Assembly: GCA_013334525.1 (NCBI GenBank)
Contig: JAAXXK010000017.1
Coordinates: 1 to 48,347 of the forward strand
Source: Chlorobiaceae bacterium
GTDB taxonomy: Bacteria > Bacteroidota > Chlorobiia > Chlorobiales > Chlorobiaceae
Length of the DNA: 48,347 nt
Reading direction: 5' to 3'
Shown: positions 1-8,268 of the stretch, in pieces
Numbering within the stretch: the first letter of the stretch is position 1
Layout of the letters: each line of letters starts with the position of its first letter
Translations under genes and position numbers: made by a program
Notes under the pieces: model-generated
The model's input: only the letters and a program-made list of their open reading frames with translations
The model's database searches: none
What the model was told of the DNA's origin: nothing

Positions 1-422
1 CTAAGTTCGGAACCTTGAATATCCATTTTCAACATATCAATTTGTGGAATATCATATACATCGTCTAACTTTTTCGTTTGAATTTCTTTGGTGCTGTAAA
101 TGGTCCCAAAATTCTCAAAGCCATTGAAATAGCGAAGAGCGTTGACGTTTGGCTTATAAACCGAGGTCATTCCACTCAGTTCATCGGCTATGTATAAAGT
201 TTTTATTGTTCCATCAGATAAGAAATCCGTGTAAATGGATGCTCTATCTCCATATGCGGCTTTAATTTTCTCGGTTTGCCTTGTGTCACCATCAAAAGCA
301 TTAAGGTGGGCAAGATTTTCATCGAGTAGTTTTTTATAGTTTGGCGTCTCGCTTATTACAGCGGCACCAATATCCATTACTTCAATTGTTTCTGATATGT
401 TTATTAAATCTTCGAGTTTCAT
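1..422 (-). CDS. FkbM-family methyltransferase, 3' part beyond window edge
   Basis: The minus strand reads openly from an ATG at 422 to the window edge (140 codons, no stop), so the C-terminal part of the protein is missing. The N-terminal half contains a SAM-binding-like strand and loop (VMDIGAA), and the last visible residues read QIDMLKMDIQGSEL, the hallmark of FkbM-type SAM-dependent O-methyltransferases. These enzymes often modify sugars in lipopolysaccharide, capsule or secondary metabolites; the substrate here cannot be told. The gene is clearly more AT-rich than the genes from 1.2 kb on (many AAA, ATT, TTA codons). With the transposase remnant beside it, this suggests a transferred surface-polysaccharide region continuing to the left. 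The family call rests on the motif and length; confidence is fairly high. Confidence 0.75.
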   Translation of the reverse strand, partial: MKLEDLINISETIEVMDIGAAVISETPNYKKLLDENLAHLNAFDGDTRQTEKIKAAYGDRASIYTDFLSDGTIKTLYIADELSGMTSVYKPNVNALRYFNGFENFGTIYSTKEIQTKKLDDVYDIPQIDMLKMDIQGSEL

Positions 423-470
423 GGTTGATGATCTTTAGTTTGGTATTTGTGTGATTTTGGTTTCCGGTAT

Positions 471-690
471 TCATGACCATGGTCGTGTCACCCTCCATAA
501 GAGCACTTCTTCTTGGTAAAAACCGGTATGCTGAACCAGAAACTTTTCCGGAGTCAGTTTTCTGATAAACTGTGCGGCCGGATCGAAATGTAATCTTCCT
601 GCCATTGCCAGATGACCTGACGTGAATGATCCGGATCCAGAAACCAGTTTTCGTTCAGGTGTTCATATTTGTTCTGCAAAATTTATTTGC
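471..690 (-). pseudogene. IS3-type transposase C-terminal remnant, frameshifted
   Basis: On the minus strand, from about 690 downward, the translation contains NENWFLDPDHSRQVIWQWQ followed by YISIRPHSL, then LTPEKFL. This is the C-terminal integrase-core signature of IS3-family OrfB transposases (usual pattern: NE-WF--L-DAR--I--W---YN--RPHSSL--LTP-EF). A one-base slip near 560 puts a TGA after RPHSLSEN; the reading continues one frame over through LTPEKFL to a TGA at 471-473. The catalytic N-terminal part and the terminal inverted repeats are absent, so this is a dead fragment. It sits upstream of the FkbM gene and supports a history of insertion there. Confidence 0.65.
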
Positions 691-1233
691 GGCATCCGTG
701 TCATCGATAGAGGAGCTTGTCAAAATTGGATGCGAGCCTGGATTTTACGGTATTATTCAGCTCGTGTAATATGTCGAATGTTAATAATAAAGTAATTGAA
801 AAGAGAAATATGGACGCTGACATTTGAGTAACCGTGGCAGGGAAACCTCCGACATGGTTTCACAATCTGGCTCGCTTTTTGATTTATTGACGCATTGAGG
901 CAAATTATTATTTGGTTGCCATCTCGACGAATTAACCGATCCGATTTCACTTTCCCCTACCTGAACGTATTTATAAGTTATTAATTATTAACAGATTGAT
1001 GGTGTTTTGGCGCGTATCTGATCTACTGAGACTGGATCATGTTTCCCGCTGATCTAATCAGGGAGTAGCGTAAAATATGAGAAGTAATTCATTTTCTGAA
1101 TCAATACTGAGCTATAGCCATTGTTACGCATTGCTGTCGGGCTGACGACACTATTATCCAAAAATATTCTGTTAATATTGGTAAACTTACCAATAACTCG
1201 TTTTTTTTGGTGTTCGACTGCAGAAACTGCGGC
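691..1233. other. Intergenic region before the CheB-CheR gene
   Basis: About 540 bases between the transposase remnant and the CheB-CheR fusion gene. Short open frames on the minus strand (65-92 codons) show no family features and no ribosome-binding sites, and I do not call them. The stretch is AT-rich and includes a poly-T run at 1201-1208 just before the coding frame. A promoter for the downstream gene presumably lies here, but no convincing -35/-10 pair can be singled out. Confidence 0.4.
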
Positions 1234-4164
1234 ATGAAAAAAAAGTCCATACACACTGAGCAAAAAGCGGTGAAGTCGAAAACCGACTCATTGCAGCCAG
1301 CTGAAATCAGGGTTCCCATCATAGGCGTTGGGGCCTCTGCGGGGGGACTTGAGGCTATCGAAGCGTTTCTTGGCAACATCCCTGCCGATTGCGGTATGGC
1401 TTTCGTGATCGTCCAGCATCTTGACCCGGTGCATAAGGGGTTCCTGGTTGAGCTTCTGCAGCGGGTGACTCCAATGCCTGTCGTTCAGGTCATAGACCGG
1501 ATGCCGATCAAGCCGGGACATGTTTACGTCATTCCTCCGAACAGGGACATGTCCATGTTGAGAGGCTTCCTGCATCTGGTCGATCCGGTGGAACCTCACG
1601 GCCTTCGCCTTCCTGTCGACACCTTTTTCCGTTCGATGGCTGACGATCTGCAACAGTACAGTATCGGGGTCATTCTCTCCGGCATGGGTTCCGATGGTAC
1701 CCTTGGCCTCAGGGCCATCAAGGAGAAAGGCGGCGGAGTCTTTGTACAGGATCCCGCAACCGCCAAGTTCGATGGTATGCCACGCAGCGCCATTGATGCG
1801 GGCCTTGCCGATATTGTGGCCGCTCCCGACGAGTTGATCCTGCGGATCACCTCATATATCGCCCATCAATCCATGGGTTTCAGGCCCAGGCTTCAGCTGG
1901 AAGAGAAAATGCTCAGCGGGCTCGAAAAGGTGCTGATCATTTTACGGGCCCAGACCAGGCAGGATTTTTCACTCTACAAAAAGAGCACCATCTATCGCCG
2001 GATCGAGAGGCGGATGGGTATTCACCAGATAGAGAGCATTGCGGCCTACGTACGTTTCCTGCAGGAGAATCCTCAGGAAACCGAACTGCTTTTCAAGGAA
2101 CTTCTCATCGGGGTGACCAATTTCTTCAGGGATCCCGATGCGTGGGCGGTTTTAAAGGAGAAGGCGATTCCCGTCCTTATTGCGGCAAAGCCGTCCGGCG
2201 GGACGATCCGGGCCTGGGTTGCAGGATGTTCAACGGGCGAGGAGGCATTTTCACTTGCCATCGTTTTTCTTGAGGTGCTCACCTCGGCTGAACTTCACGG
2301 ACGGTACCAGGTACAGATATTTGCAACCGACCTTGACAAGGATGCCATCGACAAGGCCCGAATCGGGCTCTATCCACCAAATATTGTTGCCGACGTTTCT
2401 TCTGAACGCCTGAATCGTTTTTTTGTGCGTGACGACCATGGATGGAGGGTCTCCCGTGAGGTTCGGGAGATGGTGGTATTTGCCCCACAGAATGTCATCA
2501 TGGATCCGCCATTTACCCGAATCGACATTCTTGTCTGCAGGAACCTGATGATTTACTGGGAGCAGGAGCTCCAGAAAAAGCTGCTGCCCCTGTTCCATTA
2601 CAGCCTTAATTCATCCGGCATTCTGTTTCTCGGCAGCGCTGAAACGATCGGGTTGTTCAACTTTTTGTTTGAACCTGTCAGCGGTAAAATCAGGATTTAC
2701 CGAAAGATCGACCAGTGTCAACGTGCAGAGGGGTTGGAATTTCCCTCCTCATTCACCACTTCGGCGATGAGCCTGCCGGGTTATGTGACCGAGAAAGAAA
2801 ATGCCGGGCCATCGGCGCTCAACCTGAAATCGTTTACCGACCAGGTTCTGCTCCAGAACTATACTCCATCGGCAGTACTTACCAACGCGAAGGGGGATAT
2901 CATCTACATTAGCGGCCGAACAGGAAAGTATCTTGAGCCGGCAGCGGGCAAAGCGAACTGGAATATTTTCGCCATGGTGCGGGAAGGGCTTCGTCATGAT
3001 CTGGAACAACTCTTCGGCATGAGTATGACCAGCAATGAACCGGTTGCAAGGAAAGGGATTCATTCCAGAATCGACGGTGAATCGCTGATGGTAAACCTTA
3101 CGGTTCAAAGGCTTGAAAGTCCGGATTCGATGAAGAATCTCGTGCTTGTCGTGTTCAGTACGCCCGATATGCCGGAAGTTGTCAATGTCGTTGAACAGGG
3201 TCTGAACAAGGAAAAGCGAAAAGGACGGGTAGATGTGCTTGAACTTGAGATCAAGCATGCGCGTGACGAAATCCTTACCATCCGTGAAGAGATGCAATCC
3301 TCGCAGGAGGAGCTCAAGAGTGCCAATGAGGAACTCCAGTCTGCCAATGAGGAGTTGCAGAGCACCAATGAAGAGCTGACTACCTCAAAGGAGGAGATGC
3401 AGTCGCTCAACGAAGAGTTGCAGACGGTAAATCACGAATTGCAATCGAAAGTTACCGAGCTGTCGCAGGCGAACAACGACATGAAAAATCTGCTGAACAG
3501 CACCGATATCGCAACCCTTTTCCTTGACGAGTCGCTCAATATCCGGAGGTTTACAACCAGGACGGCTACCATTATCAAATTGATTGCGAGCGATGTCGGA
3601 CGACCGGTTACCGATATCGTGACGGATCTCGACTACCCCTTATTGGCCGATGATGCCCGTGAAGTATTGCAGACGCTTGTTTTCCGGGAAAAGCAGGTTA
3701 CGGCGACCGATGGCCGCTGGTTCAACGTCAGGATCATGCCCTACAGGACACAGGAAAACCGGATAGATGGCCTGGTGATAACGTTTTCCGATATCAGCGC
3801 AGGCAAGCGCCTTGAACTCAATCTTCTGAAGGCAGACCGTAGGTTCGTTTCCGCCATCGACAGCGCCGGGATGATTGTGGCAACCATTGACCGCGAACTG
3901 AGGTGCACATGGGCATGTGATCCCCATCATCTTCTGGTTCCCAAGGGAGCCCATGCCGGAGAGATCGCCCCTGTTTCTTTCCCAGTAGAGATGACAGGCA
4001 TAATGCGTACCGTGCTTGAAACCGGACATGCCCTGCAAAAAGAGCAGGAAATCAAACTTTCCGACGGTATTCGCCGTTCCTATCTTTTCAGGGTAATTCC
4101 TCTGCCTGATGTCTCTGACGACAAATCTTCTCTCCTTGTCGTATTGTTGCCGAAGGAAAACTGA
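1234..4164 (+). CDS. CheB-CheR fusion with PAS domains and coiled coil
   Basis: A 976-residue cytoplasmic signalling protein. Numbered from ATG 1234, an N-terminal CheB methylesterase domain (about 27-215) keeps the catalytic triad: Ser35 in GASAGG, His62 in VQHLD and Asp154 in GMGSDG. It lacks the CheB receiver domain. A CheR methyltransferase domain follows (about 225-500), with FFRDPDAW, the SAM loop AGCSTGEEAFS and DILVCRNLMIY. Next come a PAS-like region (about 545-645), a long Glu-rich coiled coil (about 660-745, repeated EELQS-NEEL units), and two PAS-type segments to the end. Many relatives end in a histidine kinase; this one stops after the PAS segments, and a separate PAS kinase follows 150 bases downstream. 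An in-frame TTG at 1207 would add nine residues, but no ribosome-binding site precedes it. No chemoreceptor or flagellar gene is nearby, so the role is probably non-motility signalling. Confidence 0.9.
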   Translation: MKKKSIHTEQKAVKSKTDSLQPAEIRVPIIGVGASAGGLEAIEAFLGNIPADCGMAFVIVQHLDPVHKGFLVELLQRVTPMPVVQVIDRMPIKPGHVYVIPPNRDMSMLRGFLHLVDPVEPHGLRLPVDTFFRSMADDLQQYSIGVILSGMGSDGTLGLRAIKEKGGGVFVQDPATAKFDGMPRSAIDAGLADIVAAPDELILRITSYIAHQSMGFRPRLQLEEKMLSGLEKVLIILRAQTRQDFSLYKKSTIYRRIERRMGIHQIESIAAYVRFLQENPQETELLFKELLIGVTNFFRDPDAWAVLKEKAIPVLIAAKPSGGTIRAWVAGCSTGEEAFSLAIVFLEVLTSAELHGRYQVQIFATDLDKDAIDKARIGLYPPNIVADVSSERLNRFFVRDDHGWRVSREVREMVVFAPQNVIMDPPFTRIDILVCRNLMIYWEQELQKKLLPLFHYSLNSSGILFLGSAETIGLFNFLFEPVSGKIRIYRKIDQCQRAEGLEFPSSFTTSAMSLPGYVTEKENAGPSALNLKSFTDQVLLQNYTPSAVLTNAKGDIIYISGRTGKYLEPAAGKANWNIFAMVREGLRHDLEQLFGMSMTSNEPVARKGIHSRIDGESLMVNLTVQRLESPDSMKNLVLVVFSTPDMPEVVNVVEQGLNKEKRKGRVDVLELEIKHARDEILTIREEMQSSQEELKSANEELQSANEELQSTNEELTTSKEEMQSLNEELQTVNHELQSKVTELSQANNDMKNLLNSTDIATLFLDESLNIRRFTTRTATIIKLIASDVGRPVTDIVTDLDYPLLADDAREVLQTLVFREKQVTATDGRWFNVRIMPYRTQENRIDGLVITFSDISAGKRLELNLLKADRRFVSAIDSAGMIVATIDRELRCTWACDPHHLLVPKGAHAGEIAPVSFPVEMTGIMRTVLETGHALQKEQEIKLSDGIRRSYLFRVIPLPDVSDDKSSLLVVLLPKEN

Positions 4165-4316
4165 CGGAACTATTCTGTCAGGCAGCAACGATTGCGTGTT
4201 GTAACCCCGGGGCAGCAGTTTTCTCGGGCTCCATTAGTACAAATTGTCTGTCAATCGAACCCAAGTTGTTATATGGGCCCAGGAAATCATGTTTGGTAAC
4301 CGGAGGGTTTTGATCT

Positions 4317-5699
4317 ATGAGTAAGAGAAATAAGCTTCCAGCTGAGTTTGATGATTTGCAGAAACGTGCTGAAGAGCGGCTGGGCGACGGTTATGGCGCT
4401 GATGCTGACCTTTCCACCAGCCGTGAGGACCTGCACCGTCTCGTCCATGAGCTCGATGTCCACAGGATCGAGCTGGAGATGCAGCAGGAGGAGCTTCTCA
4501 AGTCCAGAACGGAGCTGGAGGAGAGCCTTGAACGATATATGGAGCTTTATGACTTCGCGCCAATCGGTTACCTCAGCATAGACAGGAACAGCAAGATTCT
4601 TCAGCTGAACCTTACGGCGTCCAGGCTTCTTGGTATAGACCGCTCGAACCTTGTTGGGCAGCGCTTCGACAGGTACGTCGCTTTCGAAGACCAGCCGGTT
4701 TTCAGCAGGATGCTTTTCGACCTCTTTGATCAACGGCGCGTTGAGGCGTGTGAATTGGGGCTTGAAAAACATGAAGGGGGATCATCATTGAACGCTCCGG
4801 CATCCGGGTTCGGCGATTTCACCTTCAAGTTGATTACGGTCCATATCGACGCTGTCGTAAGCAACGATCTGTCGCAATGCCGAATGGCCCTGACAGACGT
4901 CAGTGAACAGAAAAGGATTCACCGTGACAACCTGGCACTCCAGGCGACAATGGCCCAGGTCAGGAAGCTGGAGTCGATAGGTCGGCTTGCCGGTGGCGTC
5001 GCCCATGATTACAACAATACGTTGCAGGTCATGCTCGGCAATATCGAACTCATGATCCTCATGGATCCTGCCAAACCTGTCGATCAGGAAAAGCTTTCGG
5101 ACCTCCGCCATTCTGTGCTGAGGGCTGCGGCACTCACCCAACAACTGCTGGCATTTGCCCGGGATCAGCCATACAGCCCGGAAGTGCTTGATTTCGGCGC
5201 TACGATAGATGGTATCCTGACAATGCTCAGGCGCCTTGTCAGCGAAAATATCTCCCTGTCATACACTCCTCCCGAAGAGCGGTTAATGGTGAAAATGGAT
5301 CCATCACAGGTTGACCAGATACTTGCCAATCTTGTTCTCAATGCCCAGGATGCCATCCAGGGGATCGGTACTATCGCTATCACCTTGAACCAGGTTACTG
5401 TCGGGAGGTCAACCCCAGGGTATTCCCCTGAAATATCGGAAGGCCAATATGTCAGGGTTTCCCTGATCGATGACGGGTGCGGTATGGACAGTATTGCACT
5501 GGACAATATTTTCGAACCTTTTTACAGCACCAAATCATTTTCTGAAGGGCGAGGATTGGGGCTTTCAACCGTTTACGGTATCGTCAGGCAGAACAACGGC
5601 TTTATCACCGTGTCGAGTGAAATCGGCAAAGGGACGAGATTCGATGTCTACCTGCCCTGTTATGCCGAAGAACAGGCCCGCCTCTCTTCAAATGGATGA
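4317..5699 (+). CDS. PAS-domain sensor histidine kinase, soluble
   Basis: A 460-residue kinase preceded by GGAGG ten bases before the ATG. Residues 30-70 form a helical coiled segment; a PAS domain begins near 74 (APIGYLSIDRNSKILQLN). The dimerisation/phosphoacceptor segment reads GGVAHDYNN with His230; the usual residue after Asp is Phe, here Tyr. The ATPase domain has the N box (NLVLNAQDA), G1 (DDGCGM), F box (FEPFYSTK) and G2 (GRGLGLSTVYGI). No transmembrane segment and no C-terminal receiver are present, so it is an orphan cytoplasmic NtrB-like kinase. It lies 152 bases downstream of the CheB-CheR-PAS protein in the same direction; the two may act together, since such kinases are fused to CheB-CheR in other bacteria. 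Its response regulator is not in the immediate neighbourhood. Confidence 0.9.
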   Translation: MSKRNKLPAEFDDLQKRAEERLGDGYGADADLSTSREDLHRLVHELDVHRIELEMQQEELLKSRTELEESLERYMELYDFAPIGYLSIDRNSKILQLNLTASRLLGIDRSNLVGQRFDRYVAFEDQPVFSRMLFDLFDQRRVEACELGLEKHEGGSSLNAPASGFGDFTFKLITVHIDAVVSNDLSQCRMALTDVSEQKRIHRDNLALQATMAQVRKLESIGRLAGGVAHDYNNTLQVMLGNIELMILMDPAKPVDQEKLSDLRHSVLRAAALTQQLLAFARDQPYSPEVLDFGATIDGILTMLRRLVSENISLSYTPPEERLMVKMDPSQVDQILANLVLNAQDAIQGIGTIAITLNQVTVGRSTPGYSPEISEGQYVRVSLIDDGCGMDSIALDNIFEPFYSTKSFSEGRGLGLSTVYGIVRQNNGFITVSSEIGKGTRFDVYLPCYAEEQARLSSNG

Positions 5700-5731
5700 A
5701 CGCTGCTGTCCTATACCTGTTCAACGGCCAT

Positions 5732-6355
5732 TCAGGAATCGCATTTTCGGAAATGACAGTATATAAATGACTGGACAACGCCCGATGGTGTGAGATGGAG
5801 CTCTTTTTCGTGAGTCACAAGGTCGAATGAATCTCCCAGTTCGGCATGCAGTGTTTCCGGGCTGTAGCGTACCGCCGGAAGCCCGCTGCACCTGCATGGA
5901 CCGTCCAGGGCAAAGGTGGAGAGGATGATGTGCCCTCCCGGTCGAATGGCCTTTGACAGGGTGTTGATATATTTCTGCCGCGCACCCGGTGATGCAAGAA
6001 AGTGGAATACCGCCCTGTCGTGCCAAACCTCGTAACCATATTCCTCAAGCCGCGCTTCGGTGATATCCGACTGGATCCAACGTACCGGTTTGCCTGTAGC
6101 TCCAAGTCGTTCTTTTGTCGCGGCAAGCGCTGACGATGAAATATCAAGGAGCGTAAGGTTCGAGTATCCGCAAGCCAGCAGATCGTCCACAAGGGTTGAA
6201 GCCCCGCCGCCGACATCAATGACAGGAGCATCGAAGGAGATACCGGTATTCCCGATCAATTGCCGCGACTGACGGGCATGTTCCTGATACCAGCTGAACG
6301 AGCAGTTCAATCTGCCGTCATACACCTGCTCCCAATGCTCTTTTGTGGATTGCAT
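5732..6355 (-). CDS. Class I SAM-dependent methyltransferase
   Basis: A 207-residue protein with a Rossmann-type methyltransferase fold: motif I VIDVGGGAS near residues 45-53, an acidic end of strand 2 (LTLLDIS), QSDIT as motif II/III, then DRAVFHFL and the post-I strand GGHIILSTFA. The N-terminal part (HWEQVYDGR...SFSWYQ) is typical of small-molecule methyltransferases related to tellurite/thiopurine-type enzymes. The substrate is unknown. The gene converges on the histidine kinase, with 32 bases between the stop codons, and starts with ATG at 6355. Nothing adjacent indicates a pathway. The fold is certain; the function is open. Confidence 0.85.
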   Translation of the reverse strand: MQSTKEHWEQVYDGRLNCSFSWYQEHARQSRQLIGNTGISFDAPVIDVGGGASTLVDDLLACGYSNLTLLDISSSALAATKERLGATGKPVRWIQSDITEARLEEYGYEVWHDRAVFHFLASPGARQKYINTLSKAIRPGGHIILSTFALDGPCRCSGLPAVRYSPETLHAELGDSFDLVTHEKELHLTPSGVVQSFIYCHFRKCDS

Positions 6356-6777
6356 GGCTTTTAATCTTTTGGCTGCTTGAACCTTGTCTTGACGGCAAAG
6401 GAAGCAGGGTCATTTTTCTGAAAAACGATTGCCCGGATGCTTCCATTCTTTCATTCTCTGTCCGCTTACACGGTTGCTTGTCTCCTCAAAATGCTTCTTT
6501 CACTGTTTCTGTCAAAGAGGGCTTTACGATAGATGATCATCAATTCGGGAGTTGTGTGAAAAATCAGGAACAAATCAACAAAAATGTTGATTGAACCGGC
6601 TTAAAACCTTAAACTTAGGGCCTATGGATTAGAAGTGAGAATCTGCCACGCATTGTCTGATTGTACGCCAGCCTGAAATCTGAATGAAGGGGTCTGCTTC
6701 TGCAGGGTCGGGACGCTTCTTTTTTCTGATCCTGCCATTACACGAATATCCTTCGCCAACGTTCAGCCCGCCCGGAT
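6356..6777. other. Intergenic region between divergent genes
   Basis: About 420 bases separating the methyltransferase (minus) from the Nramp-related gene (plus). It must contain promoters for both. Around 6600-6620 there are two close CTTAAA copies, but without the 11-base spacing seen in the operators at 9.7-13.5 kb. An 83-codon frame at 6343-6594 overlaps the methyltransferase start and has no family features; I do not call it. Confidence 0.4.
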
Positions 6778-8046
6778 ATGGATTTCTTCTCCACGCTCTA
6801 CTACCGAACGAAGAAGGTCTTGAAGTCGCTCAAGATGTATCTGGCCATAGCGGGTCCGGGACTTGTCGTTATGATAGCTGATAACGATGCAGGGGGAATT
6901 ACCACCTATGCGGCAACAGGCGCGAAGTACGGTTATCACCTGATCTGGTTTCTTCTTATCCTCATCCCTGTCGCCTATTACGTCCAGGAGATGACGGTTC
7001 GCCTGGGGGCAGTGACCAAACGCGGCCATGCCGAGGCGATTTTTGAGAGTTTCGGTGCATTCTGGGGCTGGTTCTCGCTGCTTGACCTGATGGTTGTCGA
7101 CTGGCTGACGCTGGTCACCGAGTTTGTGGGGATGACCTCGGCGCTGAACATCTTTGGCGTACCCCCCTGGCTTACTGTCGCCGGAGTTATAGGTCTCATG
7201 GGGATCATTGTGCTGAACGGGCGTTACTGGACATGGGAAAAGATCGCTCTCGGGTTCTGCCTGCTTAACCTGGTCTATGTTCCTGCGGCATTCATGGTCA
7301 ATCCGTCAGTAAAGGAGATTGTCGGCAACGGCCTGATTCCGAACCTTCCCGGCGGGTTGAACAACGACCTGTTTTTTCTGCTCATGGCGAACATCGGCAC
7401 CACGATTGCGCCATGGATGCTCTTTTTCCAGCAAAGTTCCGTGGTCGACAAGGGGTTGCAGGAGAAAGACATCAAGATGGGCAAGGCCGATACCCTTTTT
7501 GGCGCCATCATAACCGTTGCAGTGGCAATCTTCATTGTCGTCGTCACCGGTACCCTGTTGCACGGAGTTCCGATAGACGATGCGGCCACAGCGGCCAGGA
7601 TGCTCATGGGCATAAACCATTTCACCGGGGCATTGCTCGCTATCGGTCTGTTCGATGCCGGCCTGCTCGGTGCGATCTGCATTTCGCTTGCCAGCTCCTG
7701 GGCTTTCGGTGAGATTTTCGGATGGGCACACTCGCTCAATACCAATGTCAAGCAGGCTCCCTGGTTCTACGCCAGCTATTTCTTTACCCTGATTACGGCA
7801 GGCATTGTTCCGCTTATTCCGGGGGCGCCTCTTGTGCTGATTACCCTGTTCGTCCAGGTCGTTGCGGTAACGTTGCTGCCTGCGGCCCTGGTTTTCCTGA
7901 TCCTGTTGCTGAACGACAGGAAAACGATGGGGGAGTACGCCAATACCCCCTTGCAGAACTGGATCACCGGCGGCATTGTGGTGGCGATCATCATTTTGTC
8001 GACGATGTATGGCATCAGCGCGCTTTTTCCAAACGTGTTCAAGTAA
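6778..8046 (+). CDS. Nramp-related divalent cation transporter, atypical motifs
   Basis: A 422-residue inner-membrane protein with about eleven hydrophobic segments and Nramp (SLC11) architecture. The first transmembrane motif, DPGN in true Mn2+/Fe2+ Nramps, appears as DAGG (in IADNDAGGI). In the sixth segment the usual A-x-x-MPH becomes GTTIAPW, so the metal-ligating Met is Ala and the His is Trp. Known Nramp-related Mg2+ transporters also lack the Met, so Mg2+ or another hard cation is a reasonable inference. It heads a cluster with a 59-residue membrane protein (18 bases downstream) and a soluble MgtE-N/CBS protein, which strengthens the Mg2+ idea. No strong ribosome-binding site precedes the ATG. 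The superfamily is secure; the substrate is inferred. Confidence 0.85.
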   Translation: MDFFSTLYYRTKKVLKSLKMYLAIAGPGLVVMIADNDAGGITTYAATGAKYGYHLIWFLLILIPVAYYVQEMTVRLGAVTKRGHAEAIFESFGAFWGWFSLLDLMVVDWLTLVTEFVGMTSALNIFGVPPWLTVAGVIGLMGIIVLNGRYWTWEKIALGFCLLNLVYVPAAFMVNPSVKEIVGNGLIPNLPGGLNNDLFFLLMANIGTTIAPWMLFFQQSSVVDKGLQEKDIKMGKADTLFGAIITVAVAIFIVVVTGTLLHGVPIDDAATAARMLMGINHFTGALLAIGLFDAGLLGAICISLASSWAFGEIFGWAHSLNTNVKQAPWFYASYFFTLITAGIVPLIPGAPLVLITLFVQVVAVTLLPAALVFLILLLNDRKTMGEYANTPLQNWITGGIVVAIIILSTMYGISALFPNVFK

Positions 8047-8064
8047 TTCGCCGGGGGCAGGACG

Positions 8065-8244
8065 ATGAGGATAATCAAACAGTTTTCAGAAAAGATTCGC
8101 GAAATCAATGCGCGATATGCCAGGCCCAAGGTCGAGATGTCACGGGCCATCAAGTTTTCACTGACCGGGCTGAGGATCTACCTGTTTGTCCTGGTCGTGT
8201 TGCTGCTCTACAAGTTCATTACATTAATACCGGCCGGCAAATAA
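8065..8244 (+). CDS. Small single-pass membrane protein, 59 residues
   Basis: A short gene starting with ATG at 8065 after a good ribosome-binding site (GGGGCAGGA), 18 bases after the Nramp-related stop and 24 bases before the MgtE-N/CBS start. The product begins MRIIKQFSEKIREINARYAR, a basic amphipathic N-terminus, followed by one hydrophobic helix (about residues 38-54, IYLFVLVVLLLYKFITLI). I recognise no family. Its place inside the transporter operon, the ribosome-binding site and the positive-inside layout suggest a real small membrane protein that may act as an accessory or stabilising subunit of the Nramp-related transporter. That role is inference. Confidence 0.65.
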   Translation: MRIIKQFSEKIREINARYARPKVEMSRAIKFSLTGLRIYLFVLVVLLLYKFITLIPAGK

Positions 8245-8268
8245 GCAATCTGATAAAGGAGGCAGCCC

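Noticed and set aside
6343-6594. 83-codon frame between methyltransferase and Nramp-like genes
   Set aside because: Overlaps the start of the methyltransferase gene, has no ribosome-binding site and no family features.
6600-6620. CTTAAA repeats as a fourth copy of the OmpR-type operator
   Set aside because: The copies are about 8 bases apart, not 11, and no -10 element is suitably placed.
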